Assembly: GCA_963674955.2 (NCBI GenBank)
Contig: CAXXKR010000004.1
Span: 310,001 to 374,000, forward strand
DNA length: 64,000 bases
Source of the DNA: G963674955 sp963674955
GTDB lineage: Bacteria; Desulfobacterota; Desulfovibrionia; Desulfovibrionales; Desulfovibrionaceae
Reading direction: 5' to 3'
Shown: piece by piece, positions 49,648 through 58,932 of the stretch
Layout: each line of letters opens with the position of its first letter
How positions within the stretch are numbered: position 1 is the first letter of the stretch
The notes under the pieces: generated by a model
Told to the model about the DNA's origin: nothing
Database searches by the model: none
Seen by the model: only the letters and a program-made list of their open reading frames with translations
Position numbers and translations under genes: made by a program

Positions 49648-51543
49648 ATGAGCACCACCAGCCTTACGGCCAAATACAGGCCCCAGACATTCGCCCAGGT
49701 GGCGGGCCAGGATTCCATCAAGTCCATTTTGGCCAGGGCCGCCGCCAAGGACAAGGTCGCACCGGCCTATCTTTTCAGCGGCACGCGAGGCGTGGGCAAG
49801 ACGACCATCGCCAGGATATTCGCCAAGGCCCTGAATTGCGAGAACGCGCCAGCCAGCGAACCCTGCAACCAGTGCAGCCACTGCAAACAGGCCACGGCGG
49901 GGGTGGCCGTGGACGTTATCGAGATCGACGCCGCTTCCCACGGCAAGGTGGACGACGCCAGACGCCTCAAGGAGGACATCGGCTACGCGCCTTTGGAGTC
50001 GAGATACAAGGTCTTCATCATCGATGAAGCGCATATGCTCACGACCCAGGCTTTCAACGCCCTGCTCAAGACACTTGAGGAACCGCCGCCCAGGGTGACC
50101 TTCATCCTGGCCACAACGGAGGCCCACAAATTTCCGGCCACCATACTCAGCCGTTGCCAGCATTACACGTTCAAGACCCTGACCCAGGTTCAACTTATCG
50201 AGCACCTGGAAAGCATACTGAACCAGGAAGGGGTCGAGTTCGAACCCGGCGCGGTACAGATCGTCGCCAAGCGTGGCGCGGGCAGCGTGCGGGACAGCAT
50301 GTCCATTCTGGCCCAGGCCCTGGCTCTTGGCGGAGACAAGCTTCTGGAAACCGAAGTGCGTTCCTTTTTGGGCCTTGCCGGCCAGGATGTTTTTTTCTCT
50401 CTTATTGAATCCATTCATGATAGGAATCTCGTGGCTGTGGGGCGCACCCTGCGCCAAGTGCTGGACCAGGGACTTGATTTGGGATTTTTCCTGCGCGAAT
50501 TGACCAACTGTTGGCGGAACATGTTTATGTTGCGCCAGGCCGGGAAAGGTGCCCTGGAACTTCTGGGGTTGGCCGGTGAAGAGGCCGATGCCTGGCTGGA
50601 TTGGTCCGCGAAGTTTCATCCCGCGCATATTCACGCCTGCTGGCAGATGACCCTTGAGGGGCAACGCAGGGTCATGACCAGCCTTGAGCCGGCCCTGGCT
50701 CTTGAACTTTTGTTGCTCAACCTCGCCTGTCTGCCGGAACTCATGAATCTTGACCAGGGGAGCGCGTCCGGCACAGGCAGCGCATCCGGCACAGGCGGCG
50801 CGTCCGGGTCCGGTTCAGCGTCCGTTCAGGGAAAGGGCGGTTCTTCATCCCCTGCCGGTTCCTCTTCCGCGGGAGCGTCTCAGGGATCACGGTCCAGGGC
50901 GAACAAGGAGCCAAGGAATTTTCAAGCTTCCACGCGGCAGCGGGAGCAACAGCCCCCCCGGCAGGAAGCCGCTCGCCGGGAATCGGTTCCCGATGAACCG
51001 GCATCAAGGCAATACGAAAGCCAGGAACCGGCCCCGTCCGAGGACATGCCGCCGGAGCCTCCTCCGCCCACCAATATGTATTCTCCGTCCGAACCGTCTC
51101 CGGAACCGCAGGCTTCACAACCTGCCGCTTCTTCCGGGCCTGAAGCGGAATCTGCCGACAACGCAGACCGGCCGGAGGCCGACGGCCCCAAGAGCTGGGA
51201 GGGATTTTTGGAATACGCCAAGCGCGTGGACGGGGAAAAGGGCTTCAAGATGAACGGTTTGGCCCATGTCCAGGGGCGGATTCAGGGAACCGAATTGTTT
51301 CTCGTCTGTACCAAGAAGTACCAGCACAAGAAAATGTGCGAAGAGCAGACTCTTGTCCCCTTGAAGATGGTTTTGCGCGGCTACCTTGGCCGGGGTGCCG
51401 AGGTCAGGGTCGAGCTTGACGAGGCCCCGCCGCCCAAGACTCGGGAAGAGCTTGCGGAGGAGGCTGTCCGGAACGAGGCGGTCAAAAATGTCATGGAAAA
51501 TTTCAACGCCGGTCTGACCGTGATCCCACGGGATAAGGACTAG
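49648..51543 (+). CDS. dnaX: DNA polymerase III subunits gamma/tau
   Basis: DnaX is the clamp-loader ATPase that couples the replisome. The 631-residue protein has Walker A SGTRGVGKTTIARI (about 44-57), four zinc-type cysteines in NCENAPASEPCNQCSHC, the Walker B region VFIIDEAHMLTTQAF, and sensor SRCQHYTFK. Residues about 370-510 form a long low-complexity Gly/Ser/Pro linker, starting with serine-alanine-glycine repeats, before a short C-terminal domain (about 515-631). No obvious A-rich slippage site was noticed, so gamma may not be made by frameshifting. Confidence 0.95.
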   Translation: MSTTSLTAKYRPQTFAQVAGQDSIKSILARAAAKDKVAPAYLFSGTRGVGKTTIARIFAKALNCENAPASEPCNQCSHCKQATAGVAVDVIEIDAASHGKVDDARRLKEDIGYAPLESRYKVFIIDEAHMLTTQAFNALLKTLEEPPPRVTFILATTEAHKFPATILSRCQHYTFKTLTQVQLIEHLESILNQEGVEFEPGAVQIVAKRGAGSVRDSMSILAQALALGGDKLLETEVRSFLGLAGQDVFFSLIESIHDRNLVAVGRTLRQVLDQGLDLGFFLRELTNCWRNMFMLRQAGKGALELLGLAGEEADAWLDWSAKFHPAHIHACWQMTLEGQRRVMTSLEPALALELLLLNLACLPELMNLDQGSASGTGSASGTGGASGSGSASVQGKGGSSSPAGSSSAGASQGSRSRANKEPRNFQASTRQREQQPPRQEAARRESVPDEPASRQYESQEPAPSEDMPPEPPPPTNMYSPSEPSPEPQASQPAASSGPEAESADNADRPEADGPKSWEGFLEYAKRVDGEKGFKMNGLAHVQGRIQGTELFLVCTKKYQHKKMCEEQTLVPLKMVLRGYLGRGAEVRVELDEAPPPKTREELAEEAVRNEAVKNVMENFNAGLTVIPRDKD

Positions 51544-51580
51544 CGGTAAATGCGATTATCATCGATTCAGGAGGATTGAT

Positions 51581-51892
51581 ATGAAGGGAATGAATGAAAT
51601 GCTTCGCCAGGCGCAACTCATGCAGCGGAAGATGGCGGAGATGCAGGAGAGCATGAAGACGCGTGAGGTCGAGGCCTCCAGCGGCGGTGGAATGGTCACC
51701 GTGAAGGTCAACGGCGGCCAGGAGATTCTTGCCATGGCCATCGATCCCAGCGTGGTCGAATCAGGCGACGTGGAGATGCTTCAGGATCTGATTCTGGCCG
51801 CGACCAACGAGGCCCTGAAGAAATCCAAGGCCATGGTGGAAGAGGAGATGGGCAACATCACGGGCGGTCTCAAGATACCGGGACTTTTCTAG
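51581..51892 (+). CDS. YbaB/EbfC nucleoid-associated protein
   Basis: The 103-residue YbaB-family protein binds DNA and is regularly encoded between dnaX and recR, as here. The pattern MNEMLRQAQLMQRKMAEMQE at the N-terminus and EASSGGGMVTVKVNGGQEIL in the middle identify the family. AGGAGG lies upstream of its start. recR starts 8 bases after its stop. Confidence 0.94.
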   Translation: MKGMNEMLRQAQLMQRKMAEMQESMKTREVEASSGGGMVTVKVNGGQEILAMAIDPSVVESGDVEMLQDLILAATNEALKKSKAMVEEEMGNITGGLKIPGLF

Positions 51893-51900
51893 GAGGGCTG

Positions 51901-52506
51901 GTGGACAGTCTGCCAAAACCCTTGCGCGAGGTGGTGGAACAGCTTTCCAGTTTGCCGGGCATTGGTCCAAAGTCCGCGTTGCGAATTGCCCTGACTATGC
52001 TCAAGATGCCTCGTGAAAGGGCCGAGGGAGTGGGCCAAAGCATTATCGACCTGCGTTCCAGGCTCTGTCTATGCGAGCGTTGCGCGGGCCTTTCCGAATC
52101 AAGCCCCTGCCCGACCTGTTCCGATCAATCCAGGGATATGTCCCAGCTTTGCCTGGTGGCGGAATGGGATTCAATGCTGGCCCTGGAAGAGATGGGCATG
52201 TACCGCGGACTATATTTGGTGCTTGGCGGCCTTATTTCTCCCCTTGACGGAACGGATGCGGAGAATCTGGAGTTCGACCGGCTTCGTTCCAGGCTCGCAG
52301 AGGGAGATGTCGAGGAAATGATCCTGGCCCTCGGCAGCACGTTGGAATCGGAAGCTACCGCAACCTATATTAAAAATATGGTCGAGACGTCCTTTTCGCA
52401 GGTCAGGGTCAGCAGGCTGGCCCAGGGTATTCCAATTGGAGCGGAAGTTAAGTATATGGATAGGGAAACCTTAAAGCTGTCTTTAATGCACAGACAGGAA
52501 ATATGA
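51901..52506 (+). CDS. recR: Recombination protein RecR
   Basis: RecR works with RecF/RecO to load RecA at gaps. The 201-residue product starts at GTG 51901 with AGGAGG upstream. It has a helix-hairpin-helix (SLPGIGPKSALRIALTML), the zinc-finger CERCAGLSESSPCPTC, and a Toprim domain with CLVAEWDSMLALEEMGMYRG and LDGTDAENLEF. Length and order are as in the family. The gene follows dnaX and ybaB as usual. Confidence 0.96.
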   Translation: MDSLPKPLREVVEQLSSLPGIGPKSALRIALTMLKMPRERAEGVGQSIIDLRSRLCLCERCAGLSESSPCPTCSDQSRDMSQLCLVAEWDSMLALEEMGMYRGLYLVLGGLISPLDGTDAENLEFDRLRSRLAEGDVEEMILALGSTLESEATATYIKNMVETSFSQVRVSRLAQGIPIGAEVKYMDRETLKLSLMHRQEI

Positions 52507-52548
52507 ATGTCCGGGTAGAGCCCGGGCCAATCCGAGCGGGGGGAAGAA

Positions 52549-53094
52549 ATGCTTGAAATACGATTGCATGGACGAGGTGGACAGGGAGGCGTTACATCGG
52601 CCGAGCTTTTGGCCAGGGCCGCCATTGATAAAGGCAAGTTTGCCCAGGCTTTTCCAAGTTTCGGCCCTGAAAGGCGCGGGGCTCCCGTCATGGCCTTTGT
52701 CCGTGTCGACGATAAGAAGATTCGCGTGCGCGACAAGATTCATGCTCCCAATGTGGTGCTGGTTCTCGATCCGACCCTTCTTGATATCGTGGATGTGGCC
52801 GAAGGGTTGCAGGAGGGCGGCATAGTGGTGGTCAACACCAATCTGTCCGCGGATGAACTTAAAAAGAAATACGGCTGGAACAAGGCCGCCAGGGTCGACG
52901 CCAACACGGTGGCCATGGAGGAGTTGGGAGTGCCCATCACCAACACCACCATGCTGGGCGCTTTGCTCAAGGCCACAGGCATTCTCGAGGCCGCCGAGAT
53001 GCAGGAAGTCATTGAGGATCGTTTCGGGGCCAAGCTTGGTCCCAAGAACTTCAAGGCGTTGAACAGGGCTTACGACGAAACCGAAGTGGCCTAG
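52549..53094 (+). CDS. porC: 2-oxoacid:ferredoxin oxidoreductase, gamma subunit
   Basis: The 181-residue gamma subunit completes the PorABCD enzyme; it binds CoA with the alpha/beta subunits. LHGRGGQGGVTSAELLARAA at the N-terminus is the family signature, followed by AFPSFGPERRGAPVMAF. It normally lies directly before porD; here it lies on the opposite strand about 10 kb from porDAB, after recR and before a terminator. It starts 42 bases after recR. Confidence 0.93.
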   Translation: MLEIRLHGRGGQGGVTSAELLARAAIDKGKFAQAFPSFGPERRGAPVMAFVRVDDKKIRVRDKIHAPNVVLVLDPTLLDIVDVAEGLQEGGIVVVNTNLSADELKKKYGWNKAARVDANTVAMEELGVPITNTTMLGALLKATGILEAAEMQEVIEDRFGAKLGPKNFKALNRAYDETEVA

Positions 53095-53121
53095 ATTCGG
53101 TTGAATCACAGTTTGATTTTC

Positions 53122-53148
53122 AAAAGGGCCGGATGTCCGGCCCTTTTT
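53122..53148. terminator. Intrinsic terminator after porC
   Basis: AAAAGGGCCGG and CCGGCCCTTTT make an 11-base-pair stem with an ATGT loop and a short T-run, just before recD2. An in-frame ATG at 53133 lies inside this structure and is not a likely start for recD2. Confidence 0.85.
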
Positions 53149-53174
53149 CTTGCCCGGAAATTGGAGAACAGGTT

Positions 53175-55394
53175 TTGAGCGAAACCGATATCGTAAACGC
53201 CCTTGCCGCCGAGGTGCATACCGTTGTCTTTCACAATCCGGAGAACGGCTATGTGGTGGCCAGGGTCCGGGTCAAGGACGAACCTGGGCTGGTGACCATA
53301 GTGGGCAACGTGGGAACGCTGGTTCCCGGCGAATCCGTGGTCATGAAGGGTAAATGGAAAAATCATCCCAAATTCGGCAGGCAGCTTGAGGTTCATCAGC
53401 TTGAGCAGTCCTATCCGGCCTCGGAGTCCGGGGTAATCAAGTTTCTGCAATCCTCCCTCAGGGGAGTGGGCGAAAAGACGGCTCAGGACATGGTGGATAG
53501 TTTCGGCGTGAAGGTCCTTGACATCCTTGACGACGATCCTGAAAGACTGCTCAAGATCAGGGGGATTTCCCCGGCCAAGCTCAACGGCATTGTCGAGTCC
53601 TGGGGAAAGCAGCGCGAGATAAAGAATCTCATAGTTTTTCTGCATACGAACGAAGTCCCGGCGACCTATGCCGCAAGGATATTTCAGCTATACGGCGCGG
53701 AATCCATAGCGAAGCTGACCGAGAATCCCTACGAGCTGGCCTACGAGATACGTGGCGTGGGCTTCAAGACAGCGGACAACATGGCCCTCAAGCTGGGATT
53801 CGCGCCCGATTCTCCGGAACGCATCGAGGCGGCCATAGTTTATGTCCTCTTCACCTTGAGCGAGCGCGGCGGCCACATGTACGGACTCAAGGACAAGCTC
53901 CTGGCCGAAGTTTCTAAAATGCTGGATTACCACGATTACGAAGGCCTTGAACAGGCCCTGTATTCCCTCAAGGACTCTGGGCGGATACACATGGAGCGCC
54001 TGCCTGGAGAGGAAGAGTCCATAGCCGTGTTCCTCATGCATTTTTACAGGTATGAGAATGAGATAAGCCAGAGGCTCTACGGACTTGTCAGCCATCCCAA
54101 GCCCGTGAGCAGGAGCAAGGTGGAGAAGGTTTTGCCCAAGGTGGAAAGCGAACTGGGTTTCGAACTGTCGGAACAGCAGCGCGACGCGGTCTTCCAGTCC
54201 TGCATCAATCAGGTTTTCATCGTCACCGGCGGTCCGGGAACCGGCAAGACCACCATCACCAAGGCCATTGTGCGGACCCTGGCCGAGCTTGGCCTCAAGA
54301 TCAAGCTGGCCGCGCCCACGGGCCGGGCCGCAAAGCGGCTGTCCGAAGCCACGGGCTACAGCGCCTCGACATTGCACAGGCTTTTGCAATACGCGCCGGA
54401 GAGCGGATTCCACTACAACCAGGATCAAAAGCTCAAGACAGAGGTTTTGGTGGTGGACGAGTCTTCCATGCTTGACGCCCAGCTTTGCCTTGCCGTGCTC
54501 AGGGCACTGCCCCTGACCTCGCGGCTCATTCTGGTGGGCGACGTGAACCAACTCCCAAGCGTTGGGCCGGGAAACGTTTTGGCCGACATCCTAAACAGCG
54601 GGGTGGCGCCCAGCGCGGTTCTGAGCCACATCTATCGCCAGGCCCAGGAAAGCGGGATCGTTGTCAACGCCCACCGCATCAACGAGGGCAAGTTCCCCCT
54701 GCCCAGCGAAAAACAGGCTCCGGAGGCCGACTTCTTTTGGGTCGAGCAGGAGGACCCGGCAAAGGTCCAGTCCATAATCGTGGACACTGTCTGCGAACGC
54801 ATTCCGGAACGCTACGGCCTTGACCCCATGCGCGACATCCAGGTGCTGACACCCATGCACAAGGGCGATGTGGGCACCGTGCGCCTAAACAGCCTTTTGC
54901 AGGACAGGCTCAATCCCTTGCCCGTCTTGAGCAGAGGCTTGGAGATACGCAGAGGCATGAACAGGTTCCGCCTTGGCGACCGGGTCTTGCAACTGCGCAA
55001 CAATTACGAGAAGGAAGTCTTTAACGGCGATTTGGGCTGGATAGTCGAGCTGGATTCGGAGGACGGCGAACTGGCGGTTGAATTCGACGGGGACATCGTC
55101 CATTACGAGGCCTCGGACCTCGACGACCTGACTCTGGCCTACGCCGTGAGCGTCCACAAGTCCCAGGGCAGCGAATACCCGGCCATAGTGGTGCCCGTGG
55201 TCACCCAGCACTACATGCTTTTGCAGCGCAACCTGCTTTACACCGCCCTGACGCGGGCCATGAATCTGGCCGTGCTGGCGGGCAGCAAGCGCGCATTCAC
55301 CATCGGATTGAAGAACGTCACCGCAGGCAGCAGGCAGACCCTGCTCAAGCATCGGCTGACGGAGATGTTCGGTAACAGTTTGCCTTTTTCCTAG
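53175..55394 (+). CDS. recD2: ATP-dependent RecD2-like DNA helicase
   Basis: RecD2 is a 5'-3' helicase not bound to RecBC. The 739-residue protein starts best at TTG 53175 (GGAG 8 bases upstream), since the ATG at 53133 lies in the porC terminator. It has an N-terminal OB-like region, helix-hairpin-helix motifs (LKIRGISPAKLNGIV), Walker A VTGGPGTGKTTITKAIV (about 365-380), VVDESSMLDA (Walker B), LILVGDVNQLPSVGPGNVL and the C-terminal ALTRAMNLAVL motif VI. The 3' end overlaps the convergent EAL gene by 4 bases. Confidence 0.93.
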   Translation: MSETDIVNALAAEVHTVVFHNPENGYVVARVRVKDEPGLVTIVGNVGTLVPGESVVMKGKWKNHPKFGRQLEVHQLEQSYPASESGVIKFLQSSLRGVGEKTAQDMVDSFGVKVLDILDDDPERLLKIRGISPAKLNGIVESWGKQREIKNLIVFLHTNEVPATYAARIFQLYGAESIAKLTENPYELAYEIRGVGFKTADNMALKLGFAPDSPERIEAAIVYVLFTLSERGGHMYGLKDKLLAEVSKMLDYHDYEGLEQALYSLKDSGRIHMERLPGEEESIAVFLMHFYRYENEISQRLYGLVSHPKPVSRSKVEKVLPKVESELGFELSEQQRDAVFQSCINQVFIVTGGPGTGKTTITKAIVRTLAELGLKIKLAAPTGRAAKRLSEATGYSASTLHRLLQYAPESGFHYNQDQKLKTEVLVVDESSMLDAQLCLAVLRALPLTSRLILVGDVNQLPSVGPGNVLADILNSGVAPSAVLSHIYRQAQESGIVVNAHRINEGKFPLPSEKQAPEADFFWVEQEDPAKVQSIIVDTVCERIPERYGLDPMRDIQVLTPMHKGDVGTVRLNSLLQDRLNPLPVLSRGLEIRRGMNRFRLGDRVLQLRNNYEKEVFNGDLGWIVELDSEDGELAVEFDGDIVHYEASDLDDLTLAYAVSVHKSQGSEYPAIVVPVVTQHYMLLQRNLLYTALTRAMNLAVLAGSKRAFTIGLKNVTAGSRQTLLKHRLTEMFGNSLPFS

Positions 55395-57679
55395 GGCAGG
55401 GCGCTCATCTCGCAGACCGTCTTTGATCCCAAGGGTCCGCGCCTGTCGCGCACGTAGGAGTTCCCGGCAACGGACTTGGCGTATTTCTTGACGTTTGCGG
55501 CCCGTTCCCCGATTTCCATGAGGCTGCACCTTTCCATGATGTCTATGATCCCCAGTGAAATGGATACAAGTGGGAATTTGGCCTCGATGCCGTCGCGGCC
55601 CTTGGCGATGATCCAGCCCCTCTTGCTGTCCTCCTCATTGTAGCAATGCTTCACCAGTCGATCAAAACAGCGGGTTATGCCGACGCATATGCGTTCCGCC
55701 CTGTCGGGCGTGGTGATGAAGACGAAATCGTCGCCGCCGATATGGCAGAGTCTGGTTTCCTCGCCTCCGTGTCTGTTGGCGGCCCAGGTCAGTATGTCGG
55801 CGCAGAATTTTATGATTCCGTCACCCTTTTTGAAGCCGTAGCTGTCGTTGTAGACCTTGAAGTTGTCCAGATCGGCATAAATGATGGTAAAGGGCCGATC
55901 CTTGTTGATCTGATTTTCGATTTCCTGCTCCACGGCCACATTGCCCGGCAGGCCGGTCAGCGGATTGGTGCCCTTGGCCATTTCCATCTGGACCTGGGCC
56001 ATTGTGTTCAGGACTTTCTGCACCGAGATCACGCCGTACAGTTTTCCCTTCCTGGTCACGATGATGTCGTCGTAGGCCTTGAGGGAATTACGCTCCATGG
56101 CCGCCTTTGCGGCTTGCTCAATAGGCGTTTTATCGTCGACGATCATGGGCTCTGCGTCCATGATGTTCAGCACTGGTCGCTTGTAGTAGAGGGCCATGCC
56201 GTAGCGCGATGTGAGCTGCCTGTTGAGGTGGTATTCCATGATCAGGCCGATGGGGATGTCGTCGTCGGTGACAACGAGGCTTGAAAACTGGCCGTTGTTT
56301 CTGAAAAACTGATGGGCGTCGTTGACCAGGTATTCCTTGTTTACGCCGTGCGGTGCTTCTGCCAGACCGCCGATGGGTATGGAACAGGAAATGGCTTTCT
56401 GATTAACGCCTGAGGTCAAAGGCTTCAGAACTGCGGTGTCGATCCGCAGGTCCGGCTTGGGGAATTCGGGCATGGCGAGATAATAGCCCTGGCCGCAGTG
56501 AGCCCCGATATCCATCAGGCAGACTGCCTGGCCCTTTGTTTCTATCCCTTCGGCAATGACCTTGGAGCCTATTTTGTTGGCAAAGGTGATTGCGGTTTCC
56601 AGAAGGGCCCTTTTGACCGGGTCGCGGTCGACGCCCTTTACCAGGCTCATGTCTATCTTGATGAATTCCGGCTGAATCTCAGCCAGTGATGCTAGGCCTG
56701 AATGGCCAGCGCCGAAATCATCCACTGCGACCTTGAATCCTTGGGCGCGGTAGTGCTCCAACGTCCTGTAGAATAGTGAAAAATCCTGAACACTGTGGCG
56801 TTCCGTGATTTCGAAGACGATGTTTTCCGGGGTGAGGCCGACTTGTTCCAGCAGGGCCACAGTCTTTCCCGGAGTGAAGTCGGAGTCGGCCATGGTTCGG
56901 GGATGGATATTCAAGAAAAGCTTTTGGTTGGGCTCGATTTCACCCAGCCTGGAAATGGCAGCGCTACGGCAGACATCCTCAAGGGCGAAGAGCCTGCCCA
57001 GTTGTTCGGCCAGTTCGAAAAGCATGACGGGAGAACGGAACGACGAGTCCTTGGGGCCTCTGCTCAATGCTTCCCAGCCCATTATTTTGCCGGTGGAAAA
57101 GTCCATTATCGGCTGGTAGTGGGTGTCGATCTGCTTGCCTTTGAGGATGTTTTCAAAACGGTTTGAGATTTTGAAGTGCTCGAGGTCGAGTTCGGTGCCG
57201 GCATTTCTTCTGGCCTCTATTACGGAGTTTAGAAATTTAGTCTCGATATTTTCTGCGGAGCCTGGGCAAAAATGAGCGTAGCCGACTCCGAGATCAATTC
57301 CCTTGCCCGTCCATTTAAGCATTGTTTGCTTCAGGTCGTTCTGGGCTTTGACTTTAAGGGCGTAGGCAGTGTCAGTGATGTTGTCATCGGTTTTGGAACA
57401 ATTGGGGCTGACGAGAATATGCTCTCCTGGTTCAGACATCATGCAATTGGCCTTGTGGCCGCCGACTATTTCTTTTGAAGCCTTGACCAGGGAGGCGTTC
57501 AATTCTTCGCCCATGAGGTTCGCCAACTGCTCTCCGTACAGTTCCTTGATAAGATAGTAATTTTGAATTTTGAACAGAAAGATGCTCAGTTCCGTAGAAC
57601 CGGACAGCGTTTCGATGAGTGGTATGACCCCTGGAAGATTTCGGTCAGCCTTGGAGTTGACAATGCTTAATTCTTTCAT
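55391..57679 (-). CDS. Cyclic-di-GMP signalling protein: GGDEF-like, EAL, CBS pair, GGDEF
   Basis: The 762-residue cytoplasmic protein has no transmembrane segment. Residues 28-160 look like a GGDEF-fold without its motif. The EAL domain (about 175-410) has the full set: EALSRG (203-208), NIHP (257), DDFGAGHSGLAS (320-331), KID (341) and AEGIET (376-381), so phosphodiesterase activity is likely. A CBS-type pair (about 435-560) may bind nucleotides. The C-terminal GGDEF domain has TGLPGN, and GGDDF (648-652) instead of GG[DE]EF and no RxxD inhibitory site, so cyclase activity is doubtful. Confidence 0.9.
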   Translation of the reverse strand: MKELSIVNSKADRNLPGVIPLIETLSGSTELSIFLFKIQNYYLIKELYGEQLANLMGEELNASLVKASKEIVGGHKANCMMSEPGEHILVSPNCSKTDDNITDTAYALKVKAQNDLKQTMLKWTGKGIDLGVGYAHFCPGSAENIETKFLNSVIEARRNAGTELDLEHFKISNRFENILKGKQIDTHYQPIMDFSTGKIMGWEALSRGPKDSSFRSPVMLFELAEQLGRLFALEDVCRSAAISRLGEIEPNQKLFLNIHPRTMADSDFTPGKTVALLEQVGLTPENIVFEITERHSVQDFSLFYRTLEHYRAQGFKVAVDDFGAGHSGLASLAEIQPEFIKIDMSLVKGVDRDPVKRALLETAITFANKIGSKVIAEGIETKGQAVCLMDIGAHCGQGYYLAMPEFPKPDLRIDTAVLKPLTSGVNQKAISCSIPIGGLAEAPHGVNKEYLVNDAHQFFRNNGQFSSLVVTDDDIPIGLIMEYHLNRQLTSRYGMALYYKRPVLNIMDAEPMIVDDKTPIEQAAKAAMERNSLKAYDDIIVTRKGKLYGVISVQKVLNTMAQVQMEMAKGTNPLTGLPGNVAVEQEIENQINKDRPFTIIYADLDNFKVYNDSYGFKKGDGIIKFCADILTWAANRHGGEETRLCHIGGDDFVFITTPDRAERICVGITRCFDRLVKHCYNEEDSKRGWIIAKGRDGIEAKFPLVSISLGIIDIMERCSLMEIGERAANVKKYAKSVAGNSYVRDRRGPLGSKTVCEMSALP

Positions 57680-57964
57680 GCTCTTGCCGCTTGGCTTTGT
57701 TGTTTGTTTTTCAACTTGCTTGTTTTGAGGGAAACGTTTGCATGAGGGCTAGTGGGGATATTCGTCAATTATGAATCTGCACTAGCGTTTTCATATCCAG
57801 TGGCTGTTCTAATTACATGAAGTTCGTGTGACGGTATCGGCACGAATTGTTTCGAAACCATTTAGGCGGGTCATTTGCGGACTGGTGCGCCGAGTCCCCT
57901 GAAAGATCAAACTGGAAAAATAGCTGAAACAGTCGTATGAGTATCTAACCTGTGGGAGTGATAC

Positions 57965-58918
57965 GTGTACGGCTTGATTTCAATGCTTATTTTTTCCGGA
58001 GCATGGCTCTGGTTTTTCTGGGACATGTTGCCTGGCCTGCTCGAATTATGGCAAAGTCCCGAATTTCTGTATTGCTGGCTGGTGCCGCTGGTTGTCGTTT
58101 TCATGGCCGTTCAGCGCCGGATGAGGTTCAGGCCGCCCAAGTCGTTTTCCCCTGCTCTCGGCTATTTTTTTCTTGCGTTGGGAATGGGCGCCTTGTTCTG
58201 GGGACGCGGCAACGATTCCCAGGCTTTCATATTTCTATCCATGTGGCTGTCCCTGTCGGCCGGGGTCTTTCTTTTCAACGGCAACGGCTCGTTCAAGATT
58301 TATTTTTTCCCCTTGATCATACTCAGCTTTGCCTTTCCAAAGCCCTATCTGGTGGACCTGCTTGTCCGGACGATGCAAGCCGTGGGTGCGAAGGTCACCA
58401 TGCTGTTCATGCCCGTGCTCGGCATTCCTTCATCACTTGACGGAGGCGTCGCAAGGCTGGGCCGGGTTTTCTTGGAATTGCCGGACGCCTTTTCCGCCAT
58501 GCGCTATGGAGTGGCCGTCATATTGGTCGGCGTTTTGAGCGCCTATTGGCTGCACAGGGTTTTCTGGTCAAGGGCGGTGCTGGTTGTCAGCGCGGTGCCT
58601 CTGTTCATCCTGGCCAGTTCTTTGGCCTTAAGCCTCTTTGCGGCGTTGGATTGGGGCATGTCCAGGGAAACGGCCCGATATTATCTGGACAACCTTTATC
58701 TTCCGGTCATAGGCGTTTTGTTCGCAATATTTTTTATCGCCGCCAATGTCCTGCTCAAGAAGGCTGCGGGCAATGCCGGGTGGCCGATTATTAAGTCGTC
58801 AAGCCGAACGAGGCTCAGCAGGAGGCTGGATGTGACCATAGATCCAAGGCCCTTGTATCATTTGATATTCGGGGCCTTGGTCCTGGTGGCTGTATTCTTT
58901 GTCCAGGTAGGGATTTGA
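57965..58918 (+). CDS. Exosortase/archaeosortase-like membrane protein lacking catalytic residues
   Basis: The 317-residue polytopic protein has about eight hydrophobic segments and an exosortase-like core: YFFPLIILSFAFPKPYLVD, GAKVTMLFMPVLGIP, RVFLELPDAFSAMRYGVAVI and the later ASSLALSLFAALDW. In exosortases the third block reads ACSGLR with the nucleophile cysteine; here it is AFSAMR (175-180), so the Cys is Phe. The later ANxxR block is ASSLAL, without Arg. No histidine is evident at the third site. GTG start with GGGAG 7 bases upstream. It is therefore a probable pseudoenzyme or a diverged membrane protein. No PEP-CTERM-type gene is nearby. Confidence 0.7.
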   Translation: MYGLISMLIFSGAWLWFFWDMLPGLLELWQSPEFLYCWLVPLVVVFMAVQRRMRFRPPKSFSPALGYFFLALGMGALFWGRGNDSQAFIFLSMWLSLSAGVFLFNGNGSFKIYFFPLIILSFAFPKPYLVDLLVRTMQAVGAKVTMLFMPVLGIPSSLDGGVARLGRVFLELPDAFSAMRYGVAVILVGVLSAYWLHRVFWSRAVLVVSAVPLFILASSLALSLFAALDWGMSRETARYYLDNLYLPVIGVLFAIFFIAANVLLKKAAGNAGWPIIKSSSRTRLSRRLDVTIDPRPLYHLIFGALVLVAVFFVQVGI

Positions 58919-58932
58919 TCCCTGATTTTCCG

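Noticed and set aside
57680..57964. Cyclic-di-GMP riboswitch in the gap before the exosortase-like gene
   Set aside because: None of the conserved GEMM sequence features could be found in this gap.
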